From: Cognataquiflexum rubidum
GTDB taxonomy: Bacteria > Bacteroidota > Bacteroidia > Cytophagales > Cyclobacteriaceae
Direction of reading: 5' to 3'
Assembly (NCBI RefSeq): GCF_022538115.1
Contig: NZ_JAKZAL010000021.1
Location: 1 to 64,000, forward strand
Length of the DNA: 64,000 nucleotides
Positions 1 through 7,335 of this stretch are shown in pieces. The notes beneath the pieces are model-generated. The model saw only the letters and a list, made by a program, of their open reading frames with translations, searched no databases and was not told the DNA's origin. How positions within the stretch are numbered: position 1 is the first letter of the stretch; every line of letters begins with the position of its first letter. The translations under genes were made by a program, and so were the position numbers.

Positions 1-50
1 ACCAACTCAGGAACAACAGGAACTAATATCAGCTATCATGAAAAATTAGC

Positions 51-281
51 TTGGGTGTCCCATCGCACAAAACAGGAGCCAACAAAGAGAATCTCAAGTC
101 TGAATTTTATATCCCGACTGTGGCCAATAACCTGATCCAATCAGGCGAAGCTGCTTTCGAAATCCTGGAAGGTGGCAAAACCTGGTTTGGCGTCACCTAC
201 ACCGAAGACAAACCTGTCGTGATCGATTCATTGAAAAAAATGCATGAGTCAGGAGAATATCCTAGGAATCTTTGGAAATAA
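51..281 (+). CDS. 3' fragment of a nucleotidyltransferase (sugar-nucleotide pyrophosphorylase family)
   Basis: About 76 C-terminal residues are readable. The segments KSEFYIPTV, WFGVTYTEDKP and YPRNLW match the end of Bacteroidota nucleotidyltransferases of the glucose-1-phosphate nucleotidyltransferase type, enzymes that form NDP-sugars from sugar phosphates and NTPs. The catalytic N-terminal domain is not present. The frame is closed upstream by TGA at 39-41, so the TTG at 51 is only the first possible start and is probably not a real one. Either a frameshift lies at the window edge, or the gene is broken. A strong hairpin terminator follows 20 bp after the stop. The family assignment rests on the conserved tail only. 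Confidence 0.55.
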   Translation: MGVPSHKTGANKENLKSEFYIPTVANNLIQSGEAAFEILEGGKTWFGVTYTEDKPVVIDSLKKMHESGEYPRNLWK

Positions 282-302
282 AAACTTCAAAAAATATGAA
301 AA

Positions 303-338
303 AGGCTGCTCAGAACGATCTGGGCAGCCTATTTTGTT
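303..338. terminator. Rho-independent terminator, likely bidirectional
   Basis: An 11-bp stem (AGGCTGCTCAG at 303-313 with CTGGGCAGCCT at 320-330, one G-T pair) has a 6-nt loop and is followed by a T-rich stretch. It lies between the convergent ends of the nucleotidyltransferase fragment and the TlpA-like gene and can serve both. Confidence 0.85.
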
Positions 339-349
339 TTGTAATCGAA

Positions 350-1489
350 TCAACTTCCCGAAATTTCCTTCAAAACCTCAAAGGCCTCATCTCCCGGTCT
401 CGGTGCATTCACATTGATGATCTTGTTGTCTTTGCCGATGATCAGGTAGCGGGGAATACCCCAAACTTTGAAGTACTTCATGATCTCTGCTTCGAATCCC
501 TTTCCTGCAAAGAGGTGTACGCCGCCCATTTTGTTTTTGCTAAGGTAATTTTTCCACGGTTCGGGTTGCTCATCGATAGAGATATACATCAGGACGATGT
601 CCGGATTTCCTTCCAGCTTCTTTTCGAAAAAAGGTGTCTTGGTCCGGAAAGTATTGATGCACGGTCCGCACCAAGATGCCCAAAGGTCTAGATAAATAAT
701 CTTGTCTTTGTAATCCATCAGACTCACTGACTTTCCTTCTAAATCGACAAAAGAAAAATTTTCGATTACGGCTCCTTCTTTGAGTTTTTCTATTGCAGAG
801 AGACTTTTATTGACATCTGCCAAATAGATGGAATTGGGATAAGAATTCCTGAAAGCTGCCACTTGATTTTTGCTCGATTCATAGCCTCCTGTCAGCATCA
901 GCATGTCATTCAAGATAAATGCTGCCTGAAATAGCTCTTTTTTTGGTTCAGCCATTCCATTGATATAAGCTTCGACTTCGGTGTTTGGCATTCCAAAAGG
1001 GATCCCCATAGCAGCATGTAATGTCATCATCATCGACCTAGACAGGTCTTCAGAAAGGTTTTGAATCTCTGAATCAAGCCCGACACCTTCAAAATAGGCA
1101 TCCAAGAACTCCAGTTTTTGTCCGGGTTCCAGGTCCTGCACCCTATCCAGATAGAGTTCGCCTAGTTGAAGCATCATGGTATGGGAAAAAGTCTTTGCTC
1201 CGATTTTCTCCTGTTCCAAAAGCCCTTTCGAGTTTTGTTCATAGAATTTACCAATTTCCTCTTTTACCTCTTTAGAAAAAACAATAAACTCCTCAGCCGA
1301 TGGTGCAGATTCTGCATCATACAAGATGGTTGAAACTTTTCCATAAAGGTCGTTTTGGACATAATTTTCCAAGCCTGACATATAGTCCAAATAAGCTTGG
1401 GTTGGGGTTTGGGCAGATGCCGTCAAGTGTGCCGAAAAGGTGAAAAATAGGGACAGAGCCCGTAAAATGAAGTTGCGAGATGGTTTCAT
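350..1489 (-). CDS. TlpA-like thioredoxin-fold protein, exported
   Basis: 379 residues. A signal peptide (residues 1-26, ending in ASAQ) is followed by about 210 residues of helical, poorly conserved sequence and a C-terminal thioredoxin/AhpC-TSA domain (about 242-379). The redox site is WCGPC with cysteines at 274 and 277, and the cis-proline motif is WGIPR near 346. Proteins of this design are periplasmic thiol-disulfide reductases, often anchored or acting in cytochrome or cell-surface protein maturation. The substrate cannot be read from the sequence. The gene stands alone, convergent with the upstream fragment and divergent from doxX. Confidence 0.88.
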   Translation of the reverse strand: MKPSRNFILRALSLFFTFSAHLTASAQTPTQAYLDYMSGLENYVQNDLYGKVSTILYDAESAPSAEEFIVFSKEVKEEIGKFYEQNSKGLLEQEKIGAKTFSHTMMLQLGELYLDRVQDLEPGQKLEFLDAYFEGVGLDSEIQNLSEDLSRSMMMTLHAAMGIPFGMPNTEVEAYINGMAEPKKELFQAAFILNDMLMLTGGYESSKNQVAAFRNSYPNSIYLADVNKSLSAIEKLKEGAVIENFSFVDLEGKSVSLMDYKDKIIYLDLWASWCGPCINTFRTKTPFFEKKLEGNPDIVLMYISIDEQPEPWKNYLSKNKMGGVHLFAGKGFEAEIMKYFKVWGIPRYLIIGKDNKIINVNAPRPGDEAFEVLKEISGS

Positions 1490-1558
1490 ATTTATTGTTT
1501 GGATGATTAATTCTAGGTATTAAGGGTACAATTTAGAAATCTGATTTCGATTTCTTGT

Positions 1559-1566
1559 TACCTTTG
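1559..1566 (+). promoter_or_regulatory. Bacteroidota -7 promoter element (TACCTTTG) for the DoxX gene
   Basis: Matches the TAnnTTTG consensus of the primary Bacteroidota sigma factor. It lies 40 bp before the ATG at 1607, which argues against using the upstream in-frame TTG at 1568. Confidence 0.6.
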
Positions 1567-1606
1567 ATTGATTAAACCGTATTTTGCAACTTTTGGATTC
1601 CAAAAA

Positions 1607-2011
1607 ATGAAAAAACTTATCTTCTCGACCTCATCCTATTTTCAGGACATCTCATTGGCAATTTTACGGATCGGCGCAGCTTTGCTGATGTTGACGCATG
1701 GTTGGCCGAAAATTGCTAACTTCAGCACCTACCTTGTCAAATTCAGCGATCCGATAGGCTTGGGTCCGGCTATTTCTCTTCAGCTTGCCATTTTTGCAGA
1801 GTTTTTCTGCGCGATCTTATTGGCATTTGGTTTTCTAACCAGACTTTCACTGATCCCCTTGATGATTACGATGTCTGTTGCTGCCTTTATTGCCCATGCG
1901 GATGATCCCTTTGGTTCAAAAGAAAAGCCCTTGCTGTTTCTACTGATTTTCATATTCCTATTCTTTGCCGGACCGGGAAAATATTCTGTTGACAGTCAGA
2001 TCAAAAAGTAA
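1607..2011 (+). CDS. DoxX family membrane protein
   Basis: 134 residues from the ATG at 1607. Four hydrophobic segments and the motifs RIGAALLMLTHGWPK and GFLTRLS are typical of the DoxX/DoxD-like family of small four-helix membrane proteins. Family members are linked to terminal oxidation or redox stress in some bacteria, but the role here is not defined. A TTG 39 bp upstream would add 13 residues that do not look conserved and sits within the promoter, so the ATG is preferred. It ends 1 bp before the convergent recF stop. Confidence 0.85.
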   Translation: MKKLIFSTSSYFQDISLAILRIGAALLMLTHGWPKIANFSTYLVKFSDPIGLGPAISLQLAIFAEFFCAILLAFGFLTRLSLIPLMITMSVAAFIAHADDPFGSKEKPLLFLLIFIFLFFAGPGKYSVDSQIKK

Positions 2012-2012
2012 T

Positions 2013-3122
2013 TTATTGATTCCAAGGGGAAATTTCCCCTTCCTCGATTAGGAAAAACCTGCTTTCGGCATCAATTTCACTTAGGATCGCTTTTGACCTC
2101 TCTGGCCTTGCATCGGTGATAAAAAGCTGACCAAAGCGGTGGTCAGCCACCAACTTCATCAGCTTTTCTATTCTGTTGTCGTCGAGCTTGTCAAAAATAT
2201 CGTCCAGTAGCAAAACGGGTTTTGTTTTCTTGTGTGTTAAAAAAATCTGAAACTGCGCAAGCTTGATGGCGATTACAAATGATTTCTGCTGTCCCTGCGA
2301 ACCGAATTTTTTGATAGGATAACCTCCGATTTCAAAGACAAAATCATCTTTATGGATTCCCATATTGGTCCGCTTTAAGATGAAATCCCTTTGGGCATTC
2401 TGGAGAAACTGATTTGAAAAATCTTCTGATAGGCAATTGGTTTCGTAAGTGATATTCACCGCCTCGTGGTTATCAGATATGATGGCATAATATTCTTGGA
2501 GCAGAGGAAGGTATTCTTCCAAAAAGGCATTCCTTGCCGCTGCCAAAAACTGTGAAAGCCCGATGATCTCCCTGTCGTATGGCTCAACATGGGACTTTTC
2601 CCACCTTCCTCTATCAGCAAATTGCTTGATCAGGGCATTTCTTTGTTTAAGAAAATGCTGGTACCTGACCAACTTTTCGAGGTACTGCTTGTCCATTTGG
2701 CAAAGCATATTGTCAAAAAATCTCCTTCTCTCTTCGCTTCCATCCTTGATCAGCATCGTATCATCCGGCGCAATCATGACCACCGGCAATAGCCCTACGT
2801 GGTCACTCATTTTTTCTATTGCCTTGCCGTTTTGGAGCAACTGCTTTTTCTTTCCACTTTCAAAAATACACCTGACCTCGATTTCTTTTCCCTCAAGGTC
2901 AAAGTCACCAAAAACTGTAAAAAATTCTTGGTCATGAAGCACATTAAGTTGGTCCACGCCGTTGATAGCCCCTTTGGTCAGACAGAGATAATGGATGGCA
3001 TCCAACAGATTGGTTTTCCCGCTGCCATTGACCCCAACAAAGCAATTGATTTCGGGGGAAAACTGCACTTCCGCCTTTTGGTAATTCTTAAACTGCTTGA
3101 GGCGGATATTTTTGAGGTGCAT
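2013..3122 (-). CDS. recF: DNA replication and repair protein RecF
   Basis: 369 residues, the usual RecF length. ABC/SMC-like ATPase: Walker A GVNGSGKT at 30-37, signature-like SQGQQK at about 275-280 and Walker B LLLDD at 304-308 (aspartates 307-308). RecF binds gapped DNA and helps load RecA with RecO and RecR. It is not next to dnaA or dnaN here, which is common in Bacteroidota. Divergent from pdhA. An 18-bp palindrome (2024-2041) lies in its C-terminal codons next to the convergent DoxX stop. Confidence 0.97.
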   Translation of the reverse strand: MHLKNIRLKQFKNYQKAEVQFSPEINCFVGVNGSGKTNLLDAIHYLCLTKGAINGVDQLNVLHDQEFFTVFGDFDLEGKEIEVRCIFESGKKKQLLQNGKAIEKMSDHVGLLPVVMIAPDDTMLIKDGSEERRRFFDNMLCQMDKQYLEKLVRYQHFLKQRNALIKQFADRGRWEKSHVEPYDREIIGLSQFLAAARNAFLEEYLPLLQEYYAIISDNHEAVNITYETNCLSEDFSNQFLQNAQRDFILKRTNMGIHKDDFVFEIGGYPIKKFGSQGQQKSFVIAIKLAQFQIFLTHKKTKPVLLLDDIFDKLDDNRIEKLMKLVADHRFGQLFITDARPERSKAILSEIDAESRFFLIEEGEISPWNQ

Positions 3123-3185
3123 GCTTAGAATCTGTGGGGTTTTTGACTAATTTCGCACTCGGCCTTAAAATTCAGCCTGTTTGAT

Positions 3186-3193
3186 TATATTTG
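3186..3193 (+). promoter_or_regulatory. Bacteroidota -7 promoter element (TATATTTG) for pdhA
   Basis: A perfect TAnnTTTG match 33 bp before the ATG at 3227. No good -33 element was found at the usual distance. Confidence 0.6.
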
Positions 3194-3226
3194 AGGCCTA
3201 ATTTAGCATATTTTACGTTATACGAT

Positions 3227-4246
3227 ATGGCAAAGAAGAGTACAGCTCCCAAAGCAAAAGTGAAATATTCCGAAGAAACATATGCATTCTGGTACGAAAG
3301 CATGCTGTTGATGAGGAAGTTCGAGGAAAAAGCAGGTCAATTATACGGACAACAAAAAATCAGAGGATTTTGTCATTTATATATCGGGCAGGAAGCATGC
3401 GCTGCCGGTGCGATCACTGCATTGGACAAAGATGATAAGTGGATCACTGCATACCGTGACCATGCACATCCACTTGGATTGGGCACTGATCCCGGAGCTG
3501 TGATGGCTGAATTGTATGGAAAAGCTACCGGCACCACAAAAGGTAAGGGTGGATCCATGCACATATTTGATAAGGAAAGAGGATTTATGGGAGGCCACGG
3601 AATTGTTGGTGCACAGGTACCGATGGGCCTTGGAATCGGTTTTGCTGAGAAATACAGAGGGACAAAAAACCTTTGTATCTGTCATATGGGTGATGGTGCG
3701 GTAAGACAAGGTGCTGTTCACGAGGCATTAAACCTCGCGATGCTATACAAAACCCCGGTGATATTCGTCATCGAAAACAACGGTTACGCCATGGGAACTT
3801 CTGTAGAAAGAACTTCCAATGTCACTGAATTATATACTATCGGAGAGGCTTACGACATGCCTTCATTCCCTGTCGACGGGATGAATGTAGAAGCAATACA
3901 TGAAGCTGTGGCTGAAGCAGCCGACAGGGCGAGAAGAGGGGACGGACCGACATTGTTGGAATTCAGAACTTACCGATACAAGGGTCACTCCATGTCAGAT
4001 CCCCAAAAATACAGAACAAGGGAGGAAGTAGAAGAATACAAGCAGAGAGACCCTATCGAGCAGGTGAAGCAAACCATTCTTGACAATAAAATATTGACAG
4101 AGGAAAAATTAGCCGAAATCGACAAAAGAGTGAAGCAACAGGTAGATGATTCTGTCAAATTTGCGGAAGAATCTCCTTGGCCTGATGGTGAAAAGGCATT
4201 TGAGGATGTATATATGCAGGAGGATTATCCTTTTGTAATGGAATAA
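3227..4246 (+). CDS. pdhA: Pyruvate dehydrogenase E1 component, alpha subunit
   Basis: 339 residues from the ATG at 3227. An upstream TTG at 3191 falls inside the promoter element and is rejected. The thiamine-diphosphate motif runs from GDG (155-157) to ENN (183-185), and the phosphorylation-loop-like YRYKGHSMSDP follows. It should pair with a separate E1-beta subunit to decarboxylate pyruvate and feed the E2 lipoyl protein. The beta and E2 genes are not next to it, so they must lie elsewhere. A strong terminator follows, making this a single-gene unit. Confidence 0.95.
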   Translation: MAKKSTAPKAKVKYSEETYAFWYESMLLMRKFEEKAGQLYGQQKIRGFCHLYIGQEACAAGAITALDKDDKWITAYRDHAHPLGLGTDPGAVMAELYGKATGTTKGKGGSMHIFDKERGFMGGHGIVGAQVPMGLGIGFAEKYRGTKNLCICHMGDGAVRQGAVHEALNLAMLYKTPVIFVIENNGYAMGTSVERTSNVTELYTIGEAYDMPSFPVDGMNVEAIHEAVAEAADRARRGDGPTLLEFRTYRYKGHSMSDPQKYRTREEVEEYKQRDPIEQVKQTILDNKILTEEKLAEIDKRVKQQVDDSVKFAEESPWPDGEKAFEDVYMQEDYPFVME

Positions 4247-4263
4247 AATACGACAAGAACCAA

Positions 4264-4309
4264 AACCGGTCATGGGTGTAAGTGAACATATTCATGACTG
4301 GTTTTTTTT
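4264..4309 (+). terminator. Rho-independent terminator after pdhA
   Basis: An 11-bp stem (4264-4274 with 4293-4303, one G-T pair) and an 18-nt loop are followed by an uninterrupted T run to 4309. Confidence 0.85.
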
Positions 4310-4316
4310 ATTGTTA

Positions 4317-4346
4317 TTTGTGAATTAAGTAAAAGCCTTATATTTG
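4317..4346 (+). promoter_or_regulatory. Complete Bacteroidota promoter for the TPR gene
   Basis: TTTG (4317-4320), an 18-bp spacer, then TATATTTG (4339-4346). This is the best full match to the -33/-7 consensus in the window, 19 bp before the ATG at 4366. Confidence 0.8.
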
Positions 4347-4365
4347 CGGCGGAAAATTTTAAAGA

Positions 4366-5079
4366 ATGGCTACGAAACAAACAAAGAAATCCCAATCTGC
4401 GCATCAGCATGAGCTTCTGGAAAATCCGGAAGAAATCAAAGGAAGATTGGAAAGAGGGGAAGCCTTTATCAGAAAGAATTCAAAAATATTTGGAGGTATA
4501 CTCGTAGGAGTAATCTTATTGATTGCAGCTATTTTGTACTTCCAGATTGATACCCAAAATAAAAACACCAAGGCTCAGGCTGAAATGTTTCAGGCTGTGT
4601 ATTACTTTGAGCAGGACAGCATAGAATTTGCGCTAAACGGTGACGGTTCCAACGCGGGTTTCCTAAAAATCATCGACGATTATGGAAGAACTGACGCAGC
4701 TAACCTTGCCCACTTCTATGTAGGTTCGATCTATTTGTCTCAAGGCGAATTCCAAAAAGCCGTCGATCACCTGAAGCAATTCTCTGCAGATGACTTTTTT
4801 GTTCAGGCAAGAGCATTTGCCCTATTGGGAGATGCTTACATGGAGTTGGACAATACCAAAGACGCGATCGCTGCTTATAAAAGAGCTATTGACCATAAGG
4901 AAAACAAATTTTTCGCACCTCGTTACCTGAGCAAATTAGCCGTGGCTTACGAAGAAGCAGGCGACCTTGACAATGCTATCAAAGCATATGGCGAAATCGA
5001 AGACAAGTACTTTGAGTCATTTGAATATACTAACGCACGAAAACACAAAGCGCGCTTGGAAGGCCTTGCCTCTAAGTAA
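4366..5079 (+). CDS. Membrane-anchored tetratricopeptide-repeat protein
   Basis: 237 residues. A charged cytoplasmic N-terminus, one transmembrane segment at about 40-60, then TPR-type helical repeats to the end, such as AHFYVGSIYLSQGEFQKAVDHL and FALLGDAYMELDNTKDAIAAYKRA (shown here as separate repeat units). The arrangement resembles YfgM-type ancillary proteins of the periplasmic chaperone network. That is a structural analogy, not an identification. It has its own promoter and is followed by a terminator. Confidence 0.8.
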   Translation: MATKQTKKSQSAHQHELLENPEEIKGRLERGEAFIRKNSKIFGGILVGVILLIAAILYFQIDTQNKNTKAQAEMFQAVYYFEQDSIEFALNGDGSNAGFLKIIDDYGRTDAANLAHFYVGSIYLSQGEFQKAVDHLKQFSADDFFVQARAFALLGDAYMELDNTKDAIAAYKRAIDHKENKFFAPRYLSKLAVAYEEAGDLDNAIKAYGEIEDKYFESFEYTNARKHKARLEGLASK

Positions 5080-5106
5080 TGCTTTGATATTTCAAAAGCA
5101 TTTTGG

Positions 5107-5138
5107 AAGAGTAAGGCCCTGTGGTCTTACTCTTTTTT
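5107..5138 (+). terminator. Rho-independent terminator before ribH
   Basis: A 12-bp stem (5107-5118 with 5123-5134, one mismatch-like G-T pair), a CTGT loop and a T run. It lies 24 bp before the ribH ATG, so ribH would need a promoter within or after it, or depends on read-through. Confidence 0.8.
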
Positions 5139-5162
5139 ATTTATACCAAAAACCAAACTCCC

Positions 5163-5639
5163 ATGGCAACTTCATTGAAAAGTCTAAGTCAGTATTCTGA
5201 CAAAAACATCCACGATATTTCTGGTAAAAAATTCGGCATTGTCGTATCTGAATGGAATGAACAAGTGACGGAATCTCTTTTCTCCGGTGCGGTAGAAACA
5301 TTGTTGATGCACGGTGCCAAGAAAGAAAACATATTCAGAAAGAATGTGCCGGGTTCCTTTGAGCTGACCCTTGGAGCTCAATGGCTTGCAGAATTGGAAG
5401 AAATCGATGCCGTCATTTGCTTGGGATGTGTAATTCAGGGAGAAACCAGGCACTTTGATTTTATCTGTGATGCTGTCGCCCATGGTATCACCAACGTCGC
5501 TTTGAAATTTAACAAACCAGTAATTTTTGGTGTTTTGACACCCAATACCCTTCAGCAGGCTTTGGATAGGTCCGGTGGGAAACACGGTAACAAAGGGGAT
5601 GAAGCTGCCATAACCGCTATCAAAATGTTGGGCTTTTGA
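5163..5639 (+). CDS. ribH: 6,7-dimethyl-8-ribityllumazine synthase
   Basis: 158 residues from the ATG at 5163. Catalyses the penultimate step of riboflavin synthesis, condensing 5-amino-6-ribitylaminouracil with 3,4-dihydroxy-2-butanone 4-phosphate. The catalytic histidine is in GETRHFDF (His97), and LGCVIQG and NVPGSFE form the substrate site. An in-frame start at 5121 would begin inside the terminator hairpin and is rejected. No FMN riboswitch was seen. The gene is separate from other rib genes and precedes an aspartate kinase by 40 bp. Confidence 0.96.
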   Translation: MATSLKSLSQYSDKNIHDISGKKFGIVVSEWNEQVTESLFSGAVETLLMHGAKKENIFRKNVPGSFELTLGAQWLAELEEIDAVICLGCVIQGETRHFDFICDAVAHGITNVALKFNKPVIFGVLTPNTLQQALDRSGGKHGNKGDEAAITAIKMLGF

Positions 5640-5679
5640 CCCACTCCAAAAAGAACAAACCTTTTAAACCATATCCATT

Positions 5680-6999
5680 ATGAAAATAATGAAGTTCGGG
5701 GGAACCTCAGTGGGCAAACCCGAGAGAATGCACCAAGTCAAAGACCTGATCACTAGAGACACTGACAAAAAAATTGTTGTCCTCTCAGCACTTTCAGGGA
5801 CGACAAATGCCCTAGTGTCTATTGGCGAAGCCTTGGCTGATGCCAACAAAGACTTGGCTAAAGAAAGAATCGATGCACTTCATCAGCATTACCTTACCTT
5901 CTACAAGCAACTACTCAAATCCGATGCTGCACAAAAAAAGGCGGAAAAAGTCATCAAAGAACACTTTGAGTTTTTGAATATCATTTTGAAAATCTCTTTC
6001 AACGAAGCTATCAACAGGGATATTTTGGCACAGGGGGAGCTCCTGTCCACCAAGCTGTTTTTTACACTGTTGCAGGAATTGGGGATCGGCGCCGTATTCT
6101 TGCCGGCTTTGGATTTCATGAGTATCGACGAAAACCATGAACCGGAACTAAAGAAAATCTCTGAAAAACTCAAAGCTATTCTCGCAAACTATCCCCAAGA
6201 CAGGATTTTTGTGACACAGGGTTATATCTGCAAAAACCACAGAAATGAAGTCGACAACCTCAAAAGAGGAGGTTCTGATTATTCGGCATCCCTGATCGGG
6301 GCAGCCATCAATTCTGAGGTAATTGAAATCTGGACCGACATTGACGGCATGCACAACAATGACCCGAGGATCGTGGACCAAACCCGTCCTATTGCCCAAC
6401 TTTCATTTGACGAAGCTGCGGAATTGGCCTATTTCGGAGCCAAAATCCTCCACCCGGCTTCCATTTGGCCCGCTCAACAATATAACATCCCCGTCAAATT
6501 GCTCAATACCATGGAACCGGATGCCCCCGGAACAACCATCACTGCCAAAGAACAGGGCTCAGGTGTGAAAGCCCTTGCAGCCAAAGATGGCATCACCGCC
6601 ATCAAAATCAAATCCAGCAGGATGCTTTTGGCTTATGGCTTTTTGAGAAAAGTGTTTGAGGTATTTGAGAAATACAAAACTTCAATCGACATGATTACCA
6701 CCTCGGAAATTGCTGTGTCATTGACCATTGATGACCTTTCACATTTGGCAGAAATCATCAAAGAACTTGAAGTATACGGAACCGTCGAGGTGGACAGCAA
6801 TCAGACGATCGTTTCGATCGTGGGAAATATGATAGCCGAATCCAAAGGAACCATGGCCAAAATCATGAATTGCCTGAAGGATTATCCGATCAGGATGGTT
6901 TCTTATGGAGGAAGCCGCCACAACGTGTCTCTCCTTTTGGAAGCAAAGTATAAAAATGAGGCCTTGAAAAGCCTGAATGAAGGCTTGTTTGAATGGTAA
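5680..6999 (+). CDS. Aspartate kinase (first of two)
   Basis: 439 residues. Phosphorylates aspartate, the entry to lysine, threonine and methionine synthesis. KFGGTS lies at 5-10, RGGSDYSAS in the kinase domain and FGAKILHP near the domain end, followed by about 140 residues of paired ACT domains, which usually bind the inhibitory amino acid. It is monofunctional, with no homoserine dehydrogenase domain. A second, divergent aspartate kinase lies at 27347, so the two may answer to different end products. Terminator follows. Confidence 0.95.
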   Translation: MKIMKFGGTSVGKPERMHQVKDLITRDTDKKIVVLSALSGTTNALVSIGEALADANKDLAKERIDALHQHYLTFYKQLLKSDAAQKKAEKVIKEHFEFLNIILKISFNEAINRDILAQGELLSTKLFFTLLQELGIGAVFLPALDFMSIDENHEPELKKISEKLKAILANYPQDRIFVTQGYICKNHRNEVDNLKRGGSDYSASLIGAAINSEVIEIWTDIDGMHNNDPRIVDQTRPIAQLSFDEAAELAYFGAKILHPASIWPAQQYNIPVKLLNTMEPDAPGTTITAKEQGSGVKALAAKDGITAIKIKSSRMLLAYGFLRKVFEVFEKYKTSIDMITTSEIAVSLTIDDLSHLAEIIKELEVYGTVEVDSNQTIVSIVGNMIAESKGTMAKIMNCLKDYPIRMVSYGGSRHNVSLLLEAKYKNEALKSLNEGLFEW

Positions 7000-7022
7000 A
7001 CCAAAAGCCCGATTTTTAGAAG

Positions 7023-7050
7023 AACCCACCAATGATCAGGTGGGTTTTTT
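7023..7050 (+). terminator. Rho-independent terminator after the aspartate kinase
   Basis: A perfect 8-bp stem (AACCCACC with GGTGGGTT), an 8-nt loop and a T run. Confidence 0.85.
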
Positions 7051-7142
7051 TATTTTCCAATTTTGAAAAAGTATAAGTTGCATTCTTACTTTCTGTCCGC
7101 AAACTGACCTATTCCTTCCAAAATCTGTTTTGTAGAGAGTGC

Positions 7143-7191
7143 CATTACGTAAAGTACGTTACGCAAGGTGCGTAACTCAATATACGTAATG
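7143..7191. repeat. Nested inverted repeats with TACGTA cores
   Basis: The outer arms CATTACGTA (7143-7151) and TACGTAATG (7183-7191) are perfectly complementary. The inner arms GTTACGCA (7158-7165) and TGCGTAAC (7169-7176) are also perfect, with a 3-nt loop. It sits in the 336-bp gene-free stretch before the M14 peptidase. It could be an operator or a cruciform; no T run follows, so it is not a terminator. Confidence 0.6.
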
Positions 7192-7230
7192 ATAAAATCC
7201 TTCAATACTTCTACAAATACCTATTCTCTG

Positions 7231-7245
7231 TGGACTATGGACTAT
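7231..7245. repeat. Heptad repeat tract (TGGACTA family)
   Basis: Two exact TGGACTA units in tandem. The same 7-bp family recurs at 9613, 21440 and 41143. Confidence 0.6.
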
Positions 7246-7335
7246 TATCCGCTTCCAGAAAGTATAAAGTTACCATCCATAAATTATTGCGGATAATGGT
7301 TTAGCATTATTTAGCCAATTTCCCCAAATTCGGGC

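Noticed and set aside
2024..2041. 18-bp perfect palindrome AAGGGGAAATTTCCCCTT
   Set aside because: It lies in the conserved recF 3' codons, has no adequate loop and no T run, so it is not called a terminator.
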